From: Planctomycetaceae bacterium
GTDB taxonomy: Bacteria > Planctomycetota > Planctomycetia > Pirellulales > UBA1268
Direction: 5' to 3'
Assembly (NCBI GenBank): GCA_021300535.1
Contig: JAJTED010000017.1
Location: 1 to 41,261, forward strand
DNA length: 41,261 bases
Positions 36,118 to 41,261 of this stretch are shown piece after piece. The position numbers were made by a program, and so were the translations under genes. The notes beneath the pieces were generated by a model. That model saw nothing but the letters and a program-made list of their open reading frames with translations. It had not been told where the DNA came from and made no database searches. Every line of letters starts with the position of its first letter. Positions within the stretch are counted from its first letter, which is position 1.

Positions 36118-36123
36118 TACAAT
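36118..36123 (+). promoter_or_regulatory. Candidate -10 element of the TPR gene
   Basis: TACAAT in GTCACTACAATTTGG, 46 nt before the ATG at 36170, in the short gap between the divergent cobA-hemD and TPR genes. It is the same hexamer as before trpB. Confidence 0.4.
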
Positions 36124-36169
36124 TTGGCTCTCGCACCATCGCGAGCGATCGGGAGCATCGTCACACGCC

Positions 36170-37612
36170 ATGTCCAACGAGTCTACCGCCTCTGGCGGAA
36201 ACGTCGCCGCTGTACCGGCCGACCCGACCTTGGCCGCTTCCTGGGGGAATCTCCCGCCCGCCGACCAGAAACGGCTCCTGCAGTGCTACCGCACCGGCAC
36301 GGTGGCGGCCGCCAACGTCGACTACGCGATCGACATGTTCGCCCAGTGCGTGCTCGGTGATCCGGGAAACCCGGTCTTTCTCCATGCGTTCCTCGAGGCG
36401 TTGAAGCGAAAGTACGGGGCCAAGAAGGCGGGCGCGCTGACCGCGCTGTTCGCGAGCGGCGGCCGCGGCCTGAAGAAACTGGCCGCCGCAGCCCAGTGGC
36501 GCGACGTGCTCAAGCAGGGCGTCGAGGCGATCAAGGCGAACCCGGCCGACCATACGGCGCTGCTCATCATGGCGGAGGCCGCGGGCAACCTCATGTGGCC
36601 GGAGTCCCAAGGACGCTACCTGCGGGCTGCGCTCGACGCGGCCCCGACGGACGCCGAGGTCAACCGGCAGTGCGCCAAGTACGCCGCCAGCCAGGGCAAC
36701 TTCGACCAGGCGATCGAATGCTGGCGGCGGGTCTCCCGGATCAAGGGGCTGGGCGAGGAGGCGGAGCGGGCGATCGCGCAGCTTTCGGTCGACAAGACGA
36801 TCGCCGCCGGCCAGGGCATGATCGGACGAGGTGGCGGCAAGCCCGCCACCGGAGCCGCCGCGGGGGCGGCCGCTGCGAGCGATCCGATCGCGGTCCTTCG
36901 CCAGCGAATCCAGCAGCAGCCCGCCGACATCGATGCCTACCTGGAGCTCGCCGACCTGCTCGAGCGCGATGCGAAGATCGACGACGCGGAAAAGACGCTG
37001 GCCAAGGCGCTGGCCGCCTCGGGCAACGACCTGAAGGTGCGTGAGCATGTCGAAGACCGCCAGCTGCGCTGGGGCCGTTCCAAGGTGATGATCGCCGAGA
37101 AGCGGGTCCAGGAGCAGGACACGCCGGAGAATCGGGCCACCCTCGAGCGGCTCCGGGCGGTCCACGTCAAGCAGGAGATCGACGTCTACGCGGCCCGCTG
37201 CGAGCGGTATCCCGAGAACCTGACCTGGAAATACGAGCTCGCCATGCGGCTCAAGGCGGCCGGCAACTTCGCCGAGGCAATCCGCGGCTTCCAGGAGGTA
37301 CTGCATGACGCCCGACGCAAGGGGCAGGTGGCGTTGGAACTGGGCGAGTGCTTCCAGAAAATCAAGCAGTATCAGTTGGCGATGGCGAACTATCAGACGG
37401 CCGTCGACACGCTGACGGACCGGGAACTGGAGCTGCGCAAACGGGCCCTGTACCGGGCGGGCGTGCTGGCGGCGGGGCTCAACGACACCGATGCCGCCCA
37501 AAAATACCTCTCCACGCTGGCCGGTCTCGACTTTGGCTACCGCGACGTGGCCGAACGACTGGACAAGTTGGGTTCCGCGAGGGATAAAGGGGCCGCGGAA
37601 ACCGAGGGCTGA
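36170..37612 (+). CDS. Cytoplasmic TPR-repeat protein
   Basis: 480 residues with no signal peptide. The N-terminal 60 include PPADQKRLLQCYRTGTVAAANVDYAIDMFAQC. Helical repeats of TPR type run through most of the rest: PADHTALLIMAEAAGNLMWP, CAKYAASQGNFDQAIECWRRV, PADIDAYLELADLLERDAKI, ELAMRLKAAGNFAEAIRGFQ and ECFQKIKQYQLAMANYQ. A Gly/Ala-rich linker at about 220-240 (RGGGKPATGAAAGAAAA) divides two blocks. No catalytic motif is seen. It resembles planctomycete TPR proteins of unknown role. rpsT follows after 85 nt on the same strand. Confidence 0.85.
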   Translation: MSNESTASGGNVAAVPADPTLAASWGNLPPADQKRLLQCYRTGTVAAANVDYAIDMFAQCVLGDPGNPVFLHAFLEALKRKYGAKKAGALTALFASGGRGLKKLAAAAQWRDVLKQGVEAIKANPADHTALLIMAEAAGNLMWPESQGRYLRAALDAAPTDAEVNRQCAKYAASQGNFDQAIECWRRVSRIKGLGEEAERAIAQLSVDKTIAAGQGMIGRGGGKPATGAAAGAAAASDPIAVLRQRIQQQPADIDAYLELADLLERDAKIDDAEKTLAKALAASGNDLKVREHVEDRQLRWGRSKVMIAEKRVQEQDTPENRATLERLRAVHVKQEIDVYAARCERYPENLTWKYELAMRLKAAGNFAEAIRGFQEVLHDARRKGQVALELGECFQKIKQYQLAMANYQTAVDTLTDRELELRKRALYRAGVLAAGLNDTDAAQKYLSTLAGLDFGYRDVAERLDKLGSARDKGAAETEG

Positions 37613-37697
37613 GGCCGTTCGGCCCCCCTCGTGACGCCGGCGCCCGTGGCCCCGTCGATCCCCGCAAGTGTCCCCCCGCAACGTGTAAGGATTCGGA

Positions 37698-38012
37698 ATG
37701 CCCCATTCGGCCAGCGCCAAGAAGCGCCATCGTCAGAACCTCCGCAACCGCGAACGCAACCGGGCCGTGAAGAGCGACTTGAAGTCGCAGGTTCGCAAAC
37801 TGCTGACCGCAATCTCGTCGGGCGACGTCGCCAAGGCCCAGGAAGAACTGCGGACGGTCGCCAAGAAGGCCGATCGGGCTGCGGCATCGAAGACGATTCA
37901 CAAGAACCGTGCGGCGCGGATCAAGTCGCGGCTCACGGCCCGCGTGAAGAAGGCCGGCCAGGGTGGCAGCACCGCCGCCGCCGCCAAGGGCCGCAAGACG
38001 GCCAAGGCCTGA
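37698..38012 (+). CDS. rpsT: 30S ribosomal protein S20
   Basis: A 104-residue basic protein that binds the 16S rRNA 5' domain. The family pattern is plain: PHSASAKKRHRQNLRNRERN at the start, SDLKSQVRKLLTAI, then the KKADRAAASKTIHKNRAARIKSRL segment near 70-92. The tail adds about 15 residues rich in Ala, Gly and Lys beyond the usual end. AAGG about 9 nt before the ATG serves as ribosome binding site. It converges with pyrK, only 16 nt away, without a repeat between them. Confidence 0.97.
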   Translation: MPHSASAKKRHRQNLRNRERNRAVKSDLKSQVRKLLTAISSGDVAKAQEELRTVAKKADRAAASKTIHKNRAARIKSRLTARVKKAGQGGSTAAAAKGRKTAKA

Positions 38013-38028
38013 CGGTCGGCCCTCGGCC

Positions 38029-38910
38029 TCACCACTCGATGAGCCGGGAGTCGAAGACCGGTCCCTCGATGCACGTGCGCCGGTAGTCCCAGCCGCCGTG
38101 GCCGTCGCGGACCTTCGCGACGCACGTGAAGCAGATGCCGACGCCACAGGCCATCGGAGCCTCGAGCGACACGTCGCACGCCAGCCCGCGGGCCTCCGCC
38201 CAGCGGCCCACCGCCGCCATCATCGGCTCCGGCCCGCAGCAGGCGACCCGCGTGGCATGCGGCTCCGGCAGCCCGGCGGCGAACAGGCCGTCGAGGAGAT
38301 CGACCACGGTGCCGCGGACACCGGCCGAGCCGTCGAGCGTGGCGAGATGCACGTCGCAGCCGGCGGCGCGGAAGTCCTCCACGTCGGCGAACATGCCGGC
38401 ATGGCGGGCGCCCCAGCAGAACGTCACGCGGCGGGCCGGCGGCGGCGTCCGCGCCGCGGTGCCGTACCGGGCCAGGCCGAGCCGCTCGCGGCCCAGGGCC
38501 AGCAGGGCCGTCTGGCCGATGCCGCCGGCCACGAGCACGACGTGGTCGGCCGGTTCGGTTCCAAACCCGTTGCCCAGCGGCCCCCAGGCGACCAGTTCAT
38601 CGCCGGGGCCGAGGGCCGTGAGCGCCGTCGTGAACTTCCCGTGCACGACGTACATGAAGTCGGCGTACCGCGGCCCGGACGAGCCGGCGAACGTGTCGTA
38701 GACGGCCAGCGGCCGGGCGAGCAGCGGGTCGCTGCGGTCGGGAATCCGCAGCATGGCGAACTGCCCCGGGGTGGCGGCTGCGGCGAGGGCCGGGCAGTCG
38801 AGCCGCAGCCGCCAGGTGTTCTCAGCCACGCGGGCGTGGGCGACGATGGCCGCCCGCAGGTATTCAGCGTGGTCGGCATGACAGGCAGTCGGAGCCGCTG
38901 GCAGCGTCAT
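38029..38910 (-). CDS. pyrK: Dihydroorotate dehydrogenase electron transfer subunit
   Basis: A 293-residue iron-sulphur flavoprotein that passes electrons from PyrD (class 1B) to NAD in pyrimidine synthesis. The N-terminal half is the FAD domain (TPGQFAMLRIPD; LLARPLAVYD), followed by a Rossmann part (VVLVAGGIGQTALLALGRE). The C-terminal [2Fe-2S] ligands are C255, C260, C263 and C280 (MACGVGICFTC and TCIEGPVF). Some longer loops make it a little larger than usual. No pyrD is in the window. The start is 3 nt after the rluB stop, so the two are probably cotranscribed. Confidence 0.92.
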   Translation of the reverse strand: MTLPAAPTACHADHAEYLRAAIVAHARVAENTWRLRLDCPALAAAATPGQFAMLRIPDRSDPLLARPLAVYDTFAGSSGPRYADFMYVVHGKFTTALTALGPGDELVAWGPLGNGFGTEPADHVVLVAGGIGQTALLALGRERLGLARYGTAARTPPPARRVTFCWGARHAGMFADVEDFRAAGCDVHLATLDGSAGVRGTVVDLLDGLFAAGLPEPHATRVACCGPEPMMAAVGRWAEARGLACDVSLEAPMACGVGICFTCVAKVRDGHGGWDYRRTCIEGPVFDSRLIEW

Positions 38911-38913
38911 CGC

Positions 38914-39992
38914 TCACTCCCCGCCCGCTGGCCGCTGCTTCCGCCAGGCGGAGGCCTTGCCCGGTCGCTTGCGGCGGACGGGCCGCTTGCCCTTCACGGG
39001 CTTGAAGGGCCGCGGCCGATCCTCCCCGTCGGGCCGCCGCGGCGCCGGGCGGCCCGGCACACCACCCTTGGGTCCGGGCTTGCCCGGCCGTCCGGCGCCG
39101 CGCGGCCCGGCCGCGAACGGCTTGCCGCGCCGAGGCGGCCCGCCGCGTCGCGGCGGCGGGGGCGGCGCTCGTTCCGCGTCGGGGCCCACGGCCGCCAGCG
39201 CGTCGCGGCGGAGGTCCTCGATCTCGCTCCAGGCGAGCTGCCGCCACTGCCCCGGCAGCAGATTGCCCAGCGACAGGCCGCCCACGGCGACCCGCTTCAA
39301 CTGGTGCACCTTGTGGCCCAGCCGGGGATCGACACCCGCTTGGCATGCACCTCGCCCTCGGCGAGCCGGATCCCGCGCCGCAAGCGGTCGAGGAGCTCCT
39401 CCGTCGGCACCCCGGCGACCTGCACCAGGTATTTCTTCTCCACGCCGTACCGCGGGTGCGCGAGGAGATTCGCGAGGCCGCCATCGTTGGTCAGCAGGAT
39501 CAGGCCCTCGCTCATCCGGTCGAGGCGGCCGATGGCGAAGAGCCGCTGATCGCCGGGCACGAGGTCCACGACACGGGGCCGGCCGGAGGGATCGTAGTTG
39601 GTCGTCACCACGCCCACGGGCTTGTTGAGCATGAACACGACCCGCTTCGGGTGCGGCAGCCGCTCGCCGTCCACCCGGATCTCCTGGGCGTGTGGGTCGA
39701 CGCGGGTGCCGAGCTGCGTGATCACCTGTCGATCGACCTCGACGCGGCCCGTCGTGATCAGTTCCTCGCAGGCCCGACGGCTGCCGAGGCCCGCCGCCGC
39801 GAGCACCTTCTGCAGCCGTTCGAGGCCGTCGTCGGCGACCTCGGGCCGGGGGCCCTCGTCGGCGAAGGCGGGGGCGGCGGCCACGTGGCTGCGGCGGGAG
39901 GTGATCCGCATCGGTCGTTCGGGACGTGGCGGGCGGGGCGGACGTGCCGGCCGTTCGGGCCGGGGGCCGCGGCCGGAGCGCTGGTCTTTCAT
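38914..39992 (-). pseudogene. rluB: Frame-disrupted rRNA pseudouridine synthase (RluB/RsuA type)
   Basis: The 5' part (39992 to about 39330) reads a basic Pro/Arg leader, an S4 domain (GLERLQKVLAAAGLGSRRACEEL), then the catalytic region KPVGVVTTN and IGRLDRMSEGLILLTNDG with the active Asp, up to EGEVHAKRVSI. The frame then changes: RLGHKVHQLKRVAVGGLSLG and LLPGQWRQLAW, followed by a long basic tail to the stop at 38914. The family's EGRNREIRRM segment, which should lie between, is absent, so about 25-30 codons seem to be missing at about 39320-39332 and not just one base. Both flanks remain free of stops, which suggests a recent loss or an assembly fault. Confidence 0.8.
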
Positions 39993-40068
39993 GGGTGGTC
40001 GTCAGAAGGGGCGGGCGAAAGGCGAGACCGGCCATGGCCGGAATGCCCAGATCATACACGCCGCGACG

Positions 40069-40332
40069 TCACCGCGCGGGCTGCGACCACCATCGCGACC
40101 GCTTCACCTCCGGCACGGGCTCCGAATAGTCGCGGGGCCGGCTGCCGTCCATGATCGAGAGCTGGTCGTGGCGGACCTCGGTCTGCAGGAACGGGTCGAA
40201 CCGCACCGCCCGCCGCTGCTGGTTGCGGGCCGGGCCGGGATCGAGCCAGGCCGGCTTGCCGAGCGACGCGCAGCCGCTGGCCGTGCACACGAGCAGGATC
40301 GCACAGGCGGCACATCGGATCGAGAGGCGCAT
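40069..40332 (-). CDS. Small conserved planctomycete lipoprotein
   Basis: 87 residues. The signal peptide MRLSIRCAACAILLVCTASGCASLG has a clear lipobox (TASGC, Cys21). The mature part is short and polar: RRAVRFDPFLQTEVRHDQL, then GSRPRDYSEPVPEVKRSRW. A GxRPxDYxxPxPE stretch like this recurs in small planctomycete proteins I recall, of unknown function. Start at 40332 fits the signal peptide; no ribosome binding site is clear. It lies upstream of rluB on the same strand. Confidence 0.72.
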   Translation of the reverse strand: MRLSIRCAACAILLVCTASGCASLGKPAWLDPGPARNQQRRAVRFDPFLQTEVRHDQLSIMDGSRPRDYSEPVPEVKRSRWWSQPAR

Positions 40333-40454
40333 GGGGCGGCGTCCGCGGGGGGCCGGGAGTGTAGGGACGCGCCGCACCGCCCCCAAGGGCGGTTTCGGGG
40401 CGGAGTGAGGGTGCCAGCGAGACATTGCCAACGGACCCGGCACCCTCACCCCGG

Positions 40455-40475
40455 CCCTCTCCCAGAGGGAGAGGG
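40455..40475. terminator. Perfect hairpin, possible terminator after manA
   Basis: CCCTCTCCC pairs with GGGAGAGGG around a 3-nt loop (AGA), preceded by CACCCTCACCCCGG. It lies 42 nt past the manA stop. No T-run follows on either strand. The same CCCTCACCCC...CCCTCTCCC pattern is a common dispersed repeat in GC-rich bacteria, so it may be a repeat rather than a terminator. Between it and the lipoprotein gene (40333-40454) nothing else is seen. Confidence 0.5.
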
Positions 40476-40516
40476 AGATGCTCCCACCCCTGTCCAGCAG
40501 GGATTCAGCGGCTGTC

Positions 40517-41261
40517 TTACGGCAGCGCCACGCGCAGGAGCTTCGCGGGCCGGCCGGCGGCGGCCTCGGCCACGATCTCCTGGCGACCGGCGGCCGCGGG
40601 CACGAGCACGCATCCGCCGCGGCCCAGCGGCGGCAGATCGAGATGGGCGGCGAACCGCACACTGCCGGAGAGCACGGCGAGGAAGTGGCAGCCATCGTCG
40701 CCGCCGACCTGCCAGTTGGCCGGCGGCTCGACCTCGTCGAAAAGAAAATAGTCGCTCGTCACGAGCCGGCGGACCGCTGGATCCGTCGTGGTCGCAGGCC
40801 GCACCGGCGCCACGGGCCCGAGCCGCGTCGTCGCCTCCAGGCCGGCCTCCACGTGCAGGGGCCGCGGCTTGCCGTCGGGCCCCGTCCGCCCCCAGTCGTG
40901 GAGCCGGTAGGTGACGTCGCTCGACTGCTGGATCTCGGCGACGAGCAGGCCGGCGCCGATGGCGTGAACGGTGCCGGCGGGAATGAAGATGCAGTCGCCG
41001 GGTCGGGCCTCGAAGGCGTGCAGCACCTCCGCGCAGCGGCCCTGCCGCAGTGCCGCGGCGAAGCCGGCCGCATCGACGCCCGGCGCGAGCCCGGCATAGA
41101 TCCGGCTGCCGGGTACGGCGTCGACGACGTACCACGCCTCGGTCTTTCCGAAATCGGGAGGCGTGAGCCGCGCCGCCCGGGCATCGTCGGGATGCACCTG
41201 CACGGAGAGATCGCGGCAGGCGTCGAGAAACTTGAACAGCAGCGGGAACGCGGGCTTGGGG
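40517..41261 (-). CDS. manA: Class I mannose-6-phosphate isomerase, 5' end outside the window
   Basis: At least 247 residues of a zinc isomerase that interconverts fructose-6-phosphate and mannose-6-phosphate. The frame stays open to the right edge, reading PLLFKFLDACRDLSVQVHPDD, so the N-terminus is missing. Zinc and substrate residues of type I PMI are visible: His in QVHPDD, Glu in KTEAWYVVD, His in IFIPAGTVHAIGAG, and EIQQSSDVTYRLHDWGR with the catalytic Arg. The C-terminal cupin (FLAVLSGSVRFAAH) is complete. The protein is of the shorter, Bacillus-like kind. Confidence 0.93.
   Translation of the reverse strand, partial: PKPAFPLLFKFLDACRDLSVQVHPDDARAARLTPPDFGKTEAWYVVDAVPGSRIYAGLAPGVDAAGFAAALRQGRCAEVLHAFEARPGDCIFIPAGTVHAIGAGLLVAEIQQSSDVTYRLHDWGRTGPDGKPRPLHVEAGLEATTRLGPVAPVRPATTTDPAVRRLVTSDYFLFDEVEPPANWQVGGDDGCHFLAVLSGSVRFAAHLDLPPLGRGGCVLVPAAAGRQEIVAEAAAGRPAKLLRVALP

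Noticed and set aside
39297-39340. Programmed frameshift in rluB
   Set aside because: A conserved segment is missing and no slippery run is present at the join, so a deletion fits better.

Overview
The window is very GC-rich, densely coded DNA that looks like a planctomycete (Planctomycetota, probably Pirellulales or a near relative). The call rests on gene content recognised by eye: lineage-typical small proteins, TPR proteins beside ExbB/ExbD genes, an ECF sigma factor overlapping a large VWA-like membrane protein, a DUF3500 secreted protein, and mcsA-mcsB outside Firmicutes. No rRNA, tRNA, CRISPR array or full-length IS was seen. The window appears chromosomal: most genes are housekeeping.

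Layout. 0.4-1.5 kb (+): a small conserved protein and a TPR lipoprotein. 1.6-4.4 kb (+): serC-serA, two steps of serine synthesis. 4.4-4.6 kb: a tandemly duplicated 93-bp double-hairpin unit. 4.7-13.8 kb (+): an ECF sigma factor and its overlapping membrane partner, then two exported TPR proteins, ExbB and two ExbD proteins, probably a proton-driven envelope machine. 14.1-18.9 kb (-): metH then a Xer recombinase. 19.1-20.7 kb (+): three genes joined by ATGA overlaps (one-helix membrane protein, P-loop protein resembling a BY-kinase but lacking the Walker lysine, ExeA-like AAA ATPase). 21.4-24.9 kb (-): mutM, a Tat-exported DUF3500 protein, and a ThiO-like oxidase. 25.0-27.1 kb (+): trpB-trpA. 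27.2-27.6 kb (+): a frame-disrupted hypothetical gene. 28.1-30.5 kb (-): trpE followed by an ABC ATPase with altered catalytic positions. 30.5-32.2 kb (+): mcsA (missing its first zinc knuckle) and mcsB. 32.8-33.3 kb (-): coaD. 33.5-37.6 kb: a small membrane protein (+), an unknown protein (-), a cobA-hemD fusion (-) and a TPR protein (+). 37.7-38.0 kb (+): rpsT. 38.0-41.3 kb (-): a partial manA, a small lipoprotein, a broken rluB and pyrK.

The intergenic DNA is unusual. Two dispersed repeat families occupy most of the longer gaps. Family 1 (about 158 bp) has a GC-rich hairpin at each end, each followed outward by a T-rich stretch, so it looks like a terminator working in both directions; most copies lie between convergent genes. 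Family 2 has a central near-perfect palindrome and often lies beside family 1. One family 1 copy sits inside a 323-bp MITE-like element with 13-bp inverted ends and a 9-bp direct flank. Three genes (the hypothetical at 27.2 kb, mcsA and rluB) seem to have lost short segments. This is either real decay or a recurrent assembly fault in GC-rich DNA.
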